Below, in pieces: positions 29,966 through 37,709 of a DNA stretch of 64,000 nucleotides. How positions within the stretch are numbered: position 1 is the stretch's first letter; the number at the start of each line of letters is the position of its first letter. Where the stretch lies: NCBI RefSeq assembly GCF_001027285.1, contig NZ_CP011509.1, positions 2,364,501 through 2,428,500 on the forward strand, given 5' to 3'. Under the pieces are notes generated by a model that did no database searches, was not told the DNA's origin, and was given only the letters and a program-made list of their open reading frames with translations. A program made the position numbers and the translations under genes. The DNA is from Archangium gephyra. Its GTDB lineage: Bacteria; Myxococcota; Myxococcia; Myxococcales; Myxococcaceae.

Positions 29966-30388
29966 TTGCCTCCACCCCGTCGACTCACGGTCAGGCCTCA
30001 GCCGCTGATTGCGGTGAAGGACGTGAAGGCCAGCAGCGCGTGGTACCAGACGCTGCTGCAGTTGCACGGGGGCGATGCGGACCATCCCCACCGGCTCGTC
30101 TATGACCGCCTGTGGAGTGGAGAGACCCTCGTCCTCCAACTGCATCGTTGGGATGCCGAGGAGCACCCCAATTTGATGGGCGCCGATCGGGCACCGCACG
30201 GCCATGGCGTCCTTCTCTGGTTCGAGCTCGACGACTTCGATGCCGCCGTCGAACGCGTGAGACGTCTGGGCGCGCGGGTGATTGAAGAGCCGCACGTCAA
30301 CCCCGCGCCGCAGCACCGGGAGATCTGGATCGAGGACCTGGACGGCTACGTCGTCGTTCTCGCCAGTCCTGATGGCGAGGCGAGCTGA
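29966..30388 (+). CDS. VOC (glyoxalase/bleomycin-resistance) family protein
   Basis: 140 residues from a TTG at 29966 with GAGG five bases upstream. The two beta-alpha-beta-beta-beta modules of the VOC fold are visible: LIAVKDVKASSAWYQTLLQL, then VLLWFELDDFDAAVERVRRL with IWIEDLDGYVVVLASP at the end. Candidate metal ligands are a His in LVLQLHRW and the Glu in REIWIEDLDG. Function within the superfamily (lyase, dioxygenase or antibiotic binding) is open. The start codon is the weak point; the 5' region has no ATG in frame. Confidence 0.8.
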   Translation: MPPPRRLTVRPQPLIAVKDVKASSAWYQTLLQLHGGDADHPHRLVYDRLWSGETLVLQLHRWDAEEHPNLMGADRAPHGHGVLLWFELDDFDAAVERVRRLGARVIEEPHVNPAPQHREIWIEDLDGYVVVLASPDGEAS

Positions 30389-30688
30389 TCACTCCTCGGC
30401 CGGTGTGCGACCGTCAGGCTCACCACAACGAATTTCGGGCTCAGGCTGAGCTCGTGCGCAGCCGGCCTTCGTCATCACGCTTGCCGAGCGGTACACCGCG
30501 CGAGCGGAGGATGTCGTAGGCAGTGACTGAGGCCGTAGAGTAAGGACAGGAGCCCTCTTGGGAGTAGCGGGCGGTAGCAGAGCGGCCCCCAGCGACCTTG
30601 TACCCGCAGGGGGGCGGCGGTAGCGCACCCGAGCACACAGCACGGTAGGTGTGCCCATCCCCCTGGGTGCTGAGGTACCGTTGGCGCC
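30389..30688. other. 300-base intergenic stretch with a possible small remnant
   Basis: No convincing gene. On the minus strand 30638-30441 an open frame reads CSGALPPPPCGYKVAGGRSA, then RYSQEGSCPYSTASVTAYDI and LRSRGVPLGKRDDEG. It has paired cysteines and a protein-like composition, but only a GTG to start it and no clear ribosome-binding site. It may be the end of a decayed gene. The right end must contain the promoter of the desaturase gene; no clear -35/-10 pair is seen. Confidence 0.3.
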
Positions 30689-31633
30689 ATGTCCAATGGC
30701 TTCATCTGGTCCAGCGCGGACGAACCGCACGCCGCGCGGCGGCGCGAGATGCTTCGCACCCATCCCGAGATCAAGGAACTCTACGGCCCGTGCTCGCGCA
30801 CGAAGTACGTCTGCACGCTGCTCGTTGGGCTGCAGCTCTCGCTCGCCTTCCTGCTGCGTGACGCGCCCTGGTGGCTGATTGTTCTGGTCGCCTATGCGGT
30901 GGGCGGAGTGATCAACCAGGCGCTACTCCTGGCCATTCACGAGCTCTCTCACAATCTCGCGTTTCGCAAGCCCTGGCACAATCGCGTGTTCGGCGTCTTC
31001 ATCAATCTGCCCGTGGGGGTGCCGGTCGCGGAAACGTTTCGCTACTACCACCTGCGCCATCACACCCATCAGGGGGACGAGCGGCTCGACACGGATCTAC
31101 CGACGGAGTTCGAGGCGCGCTTGCTGCGCAATCGCGCAAGCAAACTGCTCTGGCTCTCTTGCCAAGGCTTTGCCTACGCGCTCCGCCCGCTGTTCGTGCA
31201 TCCAAAGAAGCCGGGGGCTTCCGAGCTCACGAACCTGCTCGTGCAGGTCGCGTTCAACGTGGCCGTGTTCCATTTCTGGGGCGGCAAAGCGCTTGCCTAT
31301 CTGCCGATCAGTTCACTGATCGTCATGGGGCTCCATCCGATTGCCGGACACTACATCTCGGAGCACTACGTCTTCCGCGAAGGGCAGGAGACCTACTCGT
31401 ACTACGGGCCGCTCAACGTGCTCGCGTTCAATGTCGGCTACCACAACGAGCACCACGACTTCCCCTACGTTCCTGGCTCGCGCCTGCCGAAGCTACGAGC
31501 GATGGCGCCGGAATTCTACGACGGTCTCCTGTCGCACCCATCGTGGACGGCGACGCTTTGGAACTTCGTCATGAGCCCCAGCCTGGGCGGTTACAGCCGC
31601 ATCAAGCGGCGCGTGGAGCGGCAGCGAGACTAG
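30689..31633 (+). CDS. Sphingolipid (dihydroceramide) delta-4 desaturase homologue
   Basis: 314 residues. The N-terminus FIWSSADEPHAARRREMLRT followed by HPEIKELYGP is the Lipid_DES motif specific for DEGS-type dihydroceramide desaturases. The three di-iron histidine boxes are present: H84ELSH88, H121LRHH125 and H252NEHH256 (YHNEHHDFPYVPG). Hydrophobic segments lie at about 42-57, 62-83, 100-112 and 185-222. The enzyme should introduce the delta-4 double bond of sphingoid bases in membrane ceramides. DEGS-type enzymes are mainly eukaryotic, whereas sphingolipids occur in some myxobacteria. No serine palmitoyltransferase is adjacent. Confidence 0.9.
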   Translation: MSNGFIWSSADEPHAARRREMLRTHPEIKELYGPCSRTKYVCTLLVGLQLSLAFLLRDAPWWLIVLVAYAVGGVINQALLLAIHELSHNLAFRKPWHNRVFGVFINLPVGVPVAETFRYYHLRHHTHQGDERLDTDLPTEFEARLLRNRASKLLWLSCQGFAYALRPLFVHPKKPGASELTNLLVQVAFNVAVFHFWGGKALAYLPISSLIVMGLHPIAGHYISEHYVFREGQETYSYYGPLNVLAFNVGYHNEHHDFPYVPGSRLPKLRAMAPEFYDGLLSHPSWTATLWNFVMSPSLGGYSRIKRRVERQRD

Positions 31634-31744
31634 CGCCCAGACTCCCGCCGCGCACCTGATGGGAGGGAGGCCTGGCAAGCGTGGAGCCTCCTCGCCATGG
31701 CGCCCTCGCGCCGGGAGCCATCACTTTCGCTCGATGGTGCGCCG
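31634..31744. other. Start of a 469-base region of gene debris (31634-32102)
   Basis: Between the desaturase gene and the membrane-protein gene there is no intact gene. The first part shows nothing recognisable. It is followed by an IS91-type transposase fragment and a truncated coding fragment, each listed separately. The whole gap looks like accumulated insertion scars. Confidence 0.5.
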
Positions 31745-31845
31745 GGCTCGAAGGATGGCACGCACCCACCGGGAGCTGTCAGATACGCCAGCACCCTTCG
31801 CCTGCCTCCACACCTGCCGCAGGCGAACACGTCGAGCGAGGACTG
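31745..31845 (-). mobile_element. IS91-family transposase fragment (C-terminal zinc motif)
   Basis: The minus strand reads SLDVFACGRCGGRRRVLAYL then TAPGG, followed after a one-base shift by VRAILR. This is the C-terminal end of IS91-like transposases (D-V-x-A-C-x-x-C-G-G-R-R-R-V-L-A-Y-L-T-A-P-G-G-V-R-A-I-L). It is truncated on both sides and frameshifted. Same type and orientation as the fragments at 12250 and 37471. Confidence 0.75.
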
Positions 31846-31935
31846 GAGCCCCCTGTGTCAGGGGCGTTGGGCGCGAGCAACGGTGCGCACCTCGGCGCGT
31901 GAGTGTCGTCTCGGAAACCGACCACGCCGCCGGCC

Positions 31936-32102
31936 TTGGAGTCTCGCGTGGCGCTGGTGCCCGCCAACGACATTGGTTACCTCAGCCAGTACGACGACCT
32001 GCTCTTCGCGAGCGTGGGCAAGGTGCGGGCGGGCTGCAAGGCGGGCTTGTCCGTGCTGGGCATCCACGTGGAGGGTGGCATCACCCCGCTGTGGGCCTCG
32101 TC
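31936..32102 (+). pseudogene. 3'-truncated coding fragment of unknown origin
   Basis: This stretch reads PALESRVALVPANDIGYLSQ, YDDLLFASVGKVRAGCKAGL and SVLGIHVEGGITPLWASSH in one frame. The composition is protein-like. The frame then runs into the antisense of the next gene, so the natural end is missing, and no ribosome-binding site precedes it. I do not recognise the family. Confidence 0.3.
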
Positions 32103-33152
32103 TCACCTGGCCGCGCCGAGGATCAGCGCGGAGAGGCTCGCGACGAAGGGCGACAGCAGGGCGAGGCCTTGCTGCAACTCCTGGAGCGCGGAGCCTTCCA
32201 GGCCCAGGTAGGTGCGCACGGCCTGCTGCTCCTCGGACCACTGCTTCCAGGTGGCGCGAGCCCCGGGTGAGCGCCGGACGAGCTGGGCCGCGAGCGCCTC
32301 GCCCACCTCGGACAGGGTCTTCGAGGCCGGCAGATAGACGATGGCGAGAAATCCCGTGAAGTAGATGCCGAAGCTCATGGCGGCCATGGACGGCAACACA
32401 TCGGGTTGGGGAGGGGCGGCTTGGGTGAGCACGTTGTTGAAGGCGCTGACAGTCAAGATCGAGACGGAGATGATGGTCCCGGCGAAGCCGAGACATCGCT
32501 TCAGCTGGGCTCGGAGTTGCTGATAGCGCAGCACCTCTCGCTCGAGGCTTTCTGTCGCGGTCTCCTCCGCGGAGGACGGGTTGCGCAGGGGCCGCCCAAC
32601 GAGCTGGATATGCACGCTCAGCATCCCGCAGGCGAGCATGACACTGACCACCGAGCCGAGGCAGTTGAGGACGAACATCTTCGCCTGCAGGTGTGGCACC
32701 TCGGTCAGGGCATCCACGTTCGCGGGCAGGAACGAGGGCCGGGCGAGGAGGGGGACGATGGTGGGCAGGAGCGCCATGGTGAAAAGGAAGACGGCATAGA
32801 ACACGACCGCCAGCCGCTCTCTCCCGGGGCCCGGCCAGACCGCGCCGTTGCGCTTGAAATCACCGAACACGCTGAGCAGAGACGCCAGCCAGAGTGTGGG
32901 CTCGAACGCGACGAGCATGTGCCAGAGCCTCGTCTGGCGTGCGCTCAGAATGTCCAGGCTGTTGAGGCCGGGGCCTTCCAGGAGGAACTGGAGCGAAGCC
33001 ACGAAGGTCAGGACACAGGCGATGGGCAAGACGAGCGGCGATTGGAAGACGAGCCGGAGCGCGGCACGCCCTTCCCGCCAGAACGCCGGGGACTGCCCCT
33101 GTGGGGGTGAGGACCCTGGCGCGGAAGGCGCCTGATCATCCGGCTCTGCCAT
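32103..33152 (-). CDS. Multi-pass membrane protein of unknown function
   Basis: 349 residues with about six hydrophobic segments: LVLPIACVLTFVASLQFLL, WHMLVAFEPTLWLASLLSVF, LAVVFYAVFLFTMALLPTIV, MFVLNCLGSVVSVMLACGML, CLGFAGTIISVSILTVSAFN and MSFGIYFTGFLAIVYLP. An amphipathic, possibly coiled segment rich in E/Q/R (SLEREVLRYQQLRAQLKRC) lies between the fourth and fifth. Family not recognised. AAGGGGGC precedes the ATG. No linked gene suggests a function. Confidence 0.8.
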   Translation of the reverse strand: MAEPDDQAPSAPGSSPPQGQSPAFWREGRAALRLVFQSPLVLPIACVLTFVASLQFLLEGPGLNSLDILSARQTRLWHMLVAFEPTLWLASLLSVFGDFKRNGAVWPGPGRERLAVVFYAVFLFTMALLPTIVPLLARPSFLPANVDALTEVPHLQAKMFVLNCLGSVVSVMLACGMLSVHIQLVGRPLRNPSSAEETATESLEREVLRYQQLRAQLKRCLGFAGTIISVSILTVSAFNNVLTQAAPPQPDVLPSMAAMSFGIYFTGFLAIVYLPASKTLSEVGEALAAQLVRRSPGARATWKQWSEEQQAVRTYLGLEGSALQELQQGLALLSPFVASLSALILGAAR

Positions 33153-33282
33153 GAATGCCCCCTTTGTATGGCTGCGAGCATGTCTGGAGATGTGTCTTCG
33201 GGCACTGCCTCGGACCCGGCTCTGTTGGGATGCGAGCAGGCGCAGCAGGGAGGCTGACGGCGTCGAAGCGCCAAGGGAGGGG

Positions 33283-33312
33283 AGACAGGTTCAAGTCCTG
33301 TCTCCCCAGCCA
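33283..33312 (+). repeat. tRNA 3'-end fragment (Gln-like acceptor)
   Basis: ACAGG-TTCAAGT-CCTGT (33285-33301) forms a perfect T-arm, followed by CTCCCCA, G and an encoded CCA (33310-33312). The acceptor strand resembles that of tRNA-Gln (…CCCCAGCCA). No matching 5' half (TGGGGAG) or anticodon arm exists upstream, so this is a fragment and not a gene. Such 3' ends are left when integrases insert at tRNA genes. Confidence 0.55.
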
Positions 33313-33347
33313 GTTCGGGAAGGTGAACAAGCACCGCGGCGGACCGC

Positions 33348-33737
33348 TTACAGCACGCCTTTGGTGTTCGAATCACTCGTGTCCCCTAGTGGGAGCGCGT
33401 TGGGCGTAGGCATGACCCTGACCCTCGCGAAGATCTCATGCGGGGGGTTGGGGTCCTCCTGGAGAACAGCCTGGGCCACCTGCTTCGTGAGGGTCCGGGG
33501 CACTTGGACCGGGCCGGCCCCTGGGGGGATGGGGATGTTGTTGGGGTTCATGAGGGTGCTCAAACTCGCTACCGCCCCAGGGTCCTCGCTGAACAGGGCA
33601 ATGTCCTCGTGGAAAGTGAGCCCGCCCTGGGCCAGGAACCGCTCGACGGCGGAGAAGTGCGCCGTATAGTTCACGGTCACGAGGTAGTTGCCGCCTATCA
33701 GGGCACCAATATTCAGAGTCAAGTTTTGAATCTTCAT
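33348..33737 (-). CDS. Hypothetical protein
   Basis: 129 residues from ATG 33737, with an AGG-rich stretch just upstream. The sequence KIQNLTLNIGALIGGNYLVT and VNYTAHFSAVERFLAQGGLT looks like a small all-beta domain, followed by alpha/beta with FHEDIALFSEDPG. No family is recognised. It is not clearly part of an operon; the upstream neighbour on this strand is a truncated ATPase fragment. Confidence 0.55.
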   Translation of the reverse strand: MKIQNLTLNIGALIGGNYLVTVNYTAHFSAVERFLAQGGLTFHEDIALFSEDPGAVASLSTLMNPNNIPIPPGAGPVQVPRTLTKQVAQAVLQEDPNPPHEIFARVRVMPTPNALPLGDTSDSNTKGVL

Positions 33738-33819
33738 CACCACCTGGTTGTGCTGCGGGGTTCACAGAGATGGAGTGGGCGCACGGGGGACGTGATGACT
33801 ACCGAGTGCGGGTCCGCTC

Positions 33820-34209
33820 CTACGGTCCCCAGAGGGCGGTGAGTCCAGGACTCTGCATTTCCTGATGTAAGCCCTCCCCAGGTGCGCCAGTACACTGCAC
33901 GCCTGGGCACGCCCGCTCCAGCATCCGCCGCGCCACCTGCGGACGGCCCCGCTCCGCCAGCAGCCGGCACAGGCCCATCGTCGCGCGCAGCTCGAAGAGG
34001 CCCGCGCCCTGCTGGCGGGCAATGGCGAGGGCGCGCAGGAAGCAATACTTCGCCTCCTGCCGCCTTTCCAACCGCCGCAGGCACTCACCCCACAGCCGGT
34101 GCAGCGCGGAATCGACGAGGTGCTCCTGCGTCACCGCGCTCAGGCGCAGCCCTTCCTGTACCGCCCTCCCCGGTGGGTGGCCACGCCCGCACGTCCTCTC
34201 GAGGCGCAT
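33820..34209 (-). pseudogene. C-terminal TPR fragment of a large predicted ATPase/cyclase-type regulator
   Basis: The frame reads LSAVTQEHLVDSALHRLWGE, CLRRLERRQEAKYCFLRALA, IARQQGAGLFELRATMGLCR and LLAERGRPQVARRMLERA. This matches the repeat near the end of large AAA-type signal ATPases (kinase/cyclase-linked or LuxR-type), in the form H-R-L-x-G-E-x-L-x-x-L-x-R-x-x-E-A-x-x-x-x-x-R-A-L-x-x-A-R-x-Q-G-A-x-x-x-E-L-R-A. The kinase and ATPase parts are absent and the usual ending is missing, so it is a gene remnant. Confidence 0.55.
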
Positions 34210-34468
34210 CCCTGCTCATCTCACCTCCCCGGACCTCGTCCACGGTCACACCTCACCTTGGACGATGAGGGGCCCGTCCCCAGAAAGTGGGGGAGCCGGA
34301 AGGCTGCGCGGGGTGTGCAGGCAGTCCTCCGGGGAAGCACGAAAGCCCCAGGCCAGGAAGCGCTGGCTTCCGGATGAAACCAGGCCTCGTGCGTATCGGC
34401 GGGATGGGGGCCCTGTGGAGGGTGGGGATGGAGCGGAGGGGGGCGATCGTGCGGTAGAAGTTTCCTCC

Positions 34469-34933
34469 ATGCGCCTGGCCCTCCTCCTCCCATGGGCTCT
34501 CCTCCTCCCGGCCTGTGAGCCGGCTCCCCCGAAGAGCACGCCCATGTCCCACTCACCGGCACCTGTCGCGCTGCAACGCCTCGACGCGCGGACAGTGGAA
34601 GCGCACCTGGGAATGCTCGTCGTGGCCGAGGGGATCTACACCCCCGTTGCCGTTCGGATGCGCCCACCCGGCGCGAAGCACGACGGCCCGGATGTGCCAA
34701 AGCCACGCACGGTGTCTCTCGAAGGCGAGGGCGGCTCGGTGATGCTGGAGATCTACTACTCGCCCGCCGGGGTGCGCTCGGAGGAGGAGCTCGCGCGCTT
34801 CGAGGGCAAACGCGTGCGCGTCGTCGGACGCCTCGAGCGGACACCCCCGCGACTTCACGAGGGAATCCCGATGGCGACGATGACCGGGCCGTATCTCGGC
34901 GGCATCCGGTCGATCACCCTCGTCTCACCCTAG
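34469..34933 (+). CDS. Small lipoprotein, possible OB-fold
   Basis: 154 residues from ATG 34469. A short signal peptide MRLALLLPWALLLPAC ends in the lipobox LPAC. The mature part contains LEGEGGSVMLEIYYSP and RFEGKRVRVVGRLERTPP. This strand pattern with a G-K-x-V-x-V-x-G-x-L core resembles OB-fold or tRNA_anti-like domains found in small lipoproteins. Upstream in-frame sequence is arginine-rich and not used. Function unknown. Confidence 0.72.
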   Translation: MRLALLLPWALLLPACEPAPPKSTPMSHSPAPVALQRLDARTVEAHLGMLVVAEGIYTPVAVRMRPPGAKHDGPDVPKPRTVSLEGEGGSVMLEIYYSPAGVRSEEELARFEGKRVRVVGRLERTPPRLHEGIPMATMTGPYLGGIRSITLVSP

Positions 34934-35232
34934 CCATTCAACTGCCCGGAGCAGGAGAGAGGCCGTGTTGAGGGGGAGGGCAGGTGCAGAGGGGCCGAGG
35001 AGGGCCGCTGACGGATGACGGCCGAGCTGTGCGCCGGGCCGCGGCGGCTTCGAGCCCCGCTGCCTCCACACTCAGAAGCTCGGCAATCCCGAGGGGTTGC
35101 TGGGCTTTTTCTTTGCCCTCGTTTCCGCAGGTGCCCTCACGTTGAGTCCCCCGCTCGCCATGCCGTCATGGCGGCGACCGTCGGCCCGCCCACAAGGCCT
35201 CCAGCGGTAACCGCGCCACAGCAGAAGGCGGC
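34934..35232. other. Gene-free stretch holding a tmRNA-3'-like segment
   Basis: About 357 bases separate the lipoprotein and MarR genes. The left part shows no coding pattern. The recognisable items are the segment at 35041-35070 and the promoter at 35233-35260, listed separately. Confidence 0.5.
35041..35070 (+). repeat. tmRNA-3'-end-like segment, left border of the MarR-QOR block
   Basis: GCGGCGGCTTCGAGCCCCGC followed by TGCCTCCACA and then CTCAG. The T-loop-like TTCGA, the CCCGC arm and the CTCCA acceptor resemble a tmRNA (ssrA) 3' end. It shares TTCGA..CCCGC.GCCTCCACA and a following ACTCA with 38861-38888. The two flank the block of four genes between them, which would fit attachment-site remnants. 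Confidence 0.45.
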
Positions 35233-35260
35233 TTGACATGCCCTCACGGCCCGTTATTAC
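35233..35260 (+). promoter_or_regulatory. Sigma-70-type promoter of the marR gene
   Basis: TTGACA at 35233-35238 is followed after 16 bases by TATTAC at 35255-35260. The next 30 bases (CTAGAGCACTAG and TTATAGAGAGCTAG) are AT-rich and contain repeated CTAG, a plausible MarR operator just before the ATG at 35291. Such a perfect -35 is unusual in this GC-rich window. Confidence 0.55.
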
Positions 35261-35290
35261 CTAGAGCACTAGATTATAGAGAGCTAGAAG

Positions 35291-35722
35291 ATGGCATCCA
35301 AGCGACAGAGCGTTGGCACCCAGCTTTCCTTCGCGCTTTACGGCGCGGCGAACCGGATGGTGCGCCTGCACAAGCCCTTCCTCGAGCCGCTGGGTCTGAC
35401 CTTCCCCCAGTACCTCGTGATCCTCGAATTGCTGAACGGCGCGCCCCTGTCCGTCGGTGCCCTCGGGGCCCGCCTCGACATGGACACGGGCACGATTACG
35501 CCGCTTGTCAAACGACTCGATGCAGCCGGCCTGGTCACGCGGACGCGCGACCCCGCCGACGAACGCCGCGTGATGGTCGACCTGACCCCCCGTGGCCGCG
35601 CCCTCGAAGCCGAGGTCTGGGGCGTCTCCGACAAGATCAAGTCTGCCTGCCAGCTCACCACCCAGGGCCTCGACGAGCTTCGTCGCACGCTGGATGCGCT
35701 GGCGCACCCGGCGGACGAGTAA
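35291..35722 (+). CDS. MarR family regulator, OhrR-like
   Basis: 143 residues. The sequence QLSFALYGAANRMVRLHKPF then LEPLGLTFPQYLVILELLNG is the OhrR start, and the winged helix follows (LDMDTGTITPLVKRLDAAGL, RTRDPADERRVMVDLTPRGR). OhrR proteins sense organic peroxides with a cysteine in Q-L-C-F-A-L-Y; here that residue is Ser13. The only cysteine is C120 near the C-terminus. It therefore probably senses a ligand or uses a different chemistry. It precedes three redox genes on the same strand (29 bases to the first) and is a likely regulator of them. Confidence 0.87.
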   Translation: MASKRQSVGTQLSFALYGAANRMVRLHKPFLEPLGLTFPQYLVILELLNGAPLSVGALGARLDMDTGTITPLVKRLDAAGLVTRTRDPADERRVMVDLTPRGRALEAEVWGVSDKIKSACQLTTQGLDELRRTLDALAHPADE

Positions 35723-35750
35723 CCCCGCGGGACAACCAGGAGAGCATCCA

Positions 35751-36497
35751 ATGAAGATCGGCATCATGGGCACTGGCCACATCGGGAAGACCTTGGTCCA
35801 GAAGTTGAGTGTGGCCGGACATGACGTGAAGGTGGCCAACTCCCGTGGCCCGGAGACGATCGGGGCCGACGTGCTGGCGTTGGGCGGACGCGCGGTCTCG
35901 GCGGCGGACACGGTGGCGGACGTCGACGCCGTGATCATCTCCATCCCCCTGAACCGGATTCCCCAGATCGCGCCGCTGATCGCCAGGCTGCCGGCCGATA
36001 CGGTTGTCATCGACACCTCGAACTACTATCCGGCGCGCGACGGCAGGATCGACGCCATCGAAGCCGGTCAGGTCGAGAGCCTGTGGGTGGCCGAACAGCT
36101 GGGTCGGCCGATCGCGAAGGCCTGGAACGCCATCGGCTCCGGCTCCTTCGCGAAGAAGGGAAAGCCCGCGGGGAGCCCGGACCGCATTGCCATCCCCGTC
36201 GCGGCCGAGCGCGAGACGGATCGTCAGGTGACACTGGCACTCGTCGAGGCCACCGGATTCGACGCCTTCTATTCGGGGACCCTCGCGGAGTCCTGGCGGC
36301 AGCAGCCTGGCGCGCCCGGCTACTGCACGGACCTCACCCGCGAGGAGATGCCGGCCGCCCTTGCCGCAGCAGATCGGGCGCGATTGCCGAAGCGGCGCGA
36401 CCTGGCTTTTGCGGCCGTCATGGAACGGCTCGGAGACGGCACGAGGAACCCGGATGCGGACTGGGGCGTCCGCCTGAGTCGTACGTTGTACCTGTGA
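35751..36497 (+). CDS. NADP-binding oxidoreductase (F420-dependent NADP reductase-like)
   Basis: 248 residues from ATG 35751, with AGGAGA upstream. The N-terminal Rossmann motif is MKIGIMGTGHIGKTLVQKLS, with VANSRGPE placing Ser/Arg to bind the 2'-phosphate of NADP. The mid part (DAVIISIPLNRIPQIAPLIA, VVIDTSNYYPARDG) matches the NADP_F420-binding family (YfcL-/NpdG-like). Length and organisation suit a reductase with no extra domain. It follows the MarR gene by 28 bases and is probably in the same transcript. Confidence 0.85.
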   Translation: MKIGIMGTGHIGKTLVQKLSVAGHDVKVANSRGPETIGADVLALGGRAVSAADTVADVDAVIISIPLNRIPQIAPLIARLPADTVVIDTSNYYPARDGRIDAIEAGQVESLWVAEQLGRPIAKAWNAIGSGSFAKKGKPAGSPDRIAIPVAAERETDRQVTLALVEATGFDAFYSGTLAESWRQQPGAPGYCTDLTREEMPAALAAADRARLPKRRDLAFAAVMERLGDGTRNPDADWGVRLSRTLYL

Positions 36498-36560
36498 GTC
36501 CTTGCGCGATCCTCGACGTTCCTTCGTCGACGACGGGCCAGGCACGGGACAGGAGTTTTC

Positions 36561-37430
36561 ATGACAGAAGCAAAGAAACTGGTGGCTGTGATCACAGGTG
36601 CCAGCCGAGGGATTGGCAAAGGCTTCGCGCTCGCGCTGGGCCAGCGCGGGGCGACGGTCTATGTGGTGGGCCGCACCACCGTCAGTGGTTCTCAGGTATC
36701 GGCAGGTGGCGTGCCAGTGCCCGGTTCGATCCACGAAGCCGCCGCTGAAGTCACCGCCGCCGGCGGACGCGGCATTGCCGTCGCATGCGATCTCGCCAAT
36801 GACGACGATATTCGTGCACTGTTCGAGCGGGTAAAGAAGGAAAGTGGCCATGTGAACATATTGGTCAACAATGCCGCGTCCCTCCATGAGGAGATGGGCA
36901 AGCGCCCCTTCTGGGAAGCGCCGGTCAAGTTGGCCGATATCATCAATGTGGGGCTACGCTGCCACCATGTCGCGACCTATTATGCCGCGCCCCTGCTGAT
37001 CACGAGCGGCCGGGGACTGGTCGTCAATATCTCCTTCTACAGCAACGCGAAGATTCATGACCCGGCTTATTATGCGGCGAAGGCTGGTCTGGATCAGCTG
37101 GCGTCGTCCTATTCGGAGGATTTCACGCCGTTCAACGTCACCGCGATTTCGCTTTGGCCCGGCTTTGTGAAGACCGAACGCGCGGAAATGATCCTCGGGG
37201 AGGGCGCCGGAGATCATCCGGCTTTGAGACTGGGAATGGAAAGCCCACAATATTGCGGACGCGTCATCAGCGCGATGTGGGACGATCCTGATATGATGAA
37301 GCTGACCGGAAAGACGCTCATCGCGGCTGAACTGGGCGAAAGATATGGCGTATCGGACCTACCCGGCCATAACCCCAAATCGCTACGCGAAGTTTACGGG
37401 TCGCCGCACGCCCAATTCGACTTGGATTGA
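36561..37430 (+). CDS. Short-chain dehydrogenase/reductase
   Basis: 289 residues. Cofactor motif TGASRGIG (13-20), VACDLAND, NNAAS in ILVNNAASLHEEM, and catalytic Y-x-x-x-K in PAYYAAKAGLDQL. The motif WPGFVKTE after the active site is typical of SDRs resembling human DHRS1. Codon use includes many TAT, AAT and ATA-adjacent codons, unlike the flanking myxobacterial genes and more like an alphaproteobacterial (sphingomonad-like) source. It starts 63 bases after the oxidoreductase gene. Confidence 0.88.
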   Translation: MTEAKKLVAVITGASRGIGKGFALALGQRGATVYVVGRTTVSGSQVSAGGVPVPGSIHEAAAEVTAAGGRGIAVACDLANDDDIRALFERVKKESGHVNILVNNAASLHEEMGKRPFWEAPVKLADIINVGLRCHHVATYYAAPLLITSGRGLVVNISFYSNAKIHDPAYYAAKAGLDQLASSYSEDFTPFNVTAISLWPGFVKTERAEMILGEGAGDHPALRLGMESPQYCGRVISAMWDDPDMMKLTGKTLIAAELGERYGVSDLPGHNPKSLREVYGSPHAQFDLD

Positions 37431-37470
37431 CCCGGACCAGACATGCAGCGCCGCTGGTTACAATCGTCAA

Positions 37471-37560
37471 GCACGCGAACACCTCCAGGGCGAACGTCCT
37501 TTTCAGCAGCCCGGCGAGAGTCCAAACGGGGTGTGCGCTCCTTCCTCGGCTCCTCCACCG
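37471..37560 (-). mobile_element. IS91-family transposase fragment (C-terminal block, truncated)
   Basis: The minus strand reads WTLAGLLKRTFALEVFAC, the same block as at 12250 and 31745, but it ends exactly at the first zinc-motif Cys and continues into unrelated sequence. Upstream in another frame is EEPRKERTPRLD, which normally precedes this block, so there is also a frameshift. It separates the SDR and quinone-oxidoreductase genes. Confidence 0.65.
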
Positions 37561-37709
37561 TCGCGGCAAAGGCGGGGCTCTCCTCCAGCCCCGGCTCCTC
37601 CCCCGCTTGAGGGAGCGCCGTTCGCCACCCGTTACAATAGCGCCTTCAGGCTCGCCAGGTCGCGGCGAGCTGGACCGAAGCGATCAGTTCAGAGTGTAGG
37701 AGTTTGAAA

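Noticed and set aside
33136-33376. Short minus-strand frames reading GRQDLNLSPLPW and GETGLEPVSPPL
   Set aside because: Such peptides are well-known false translations of tRNA 3' ends; the underlying signal is the tRNA fragment at 33283-33312.
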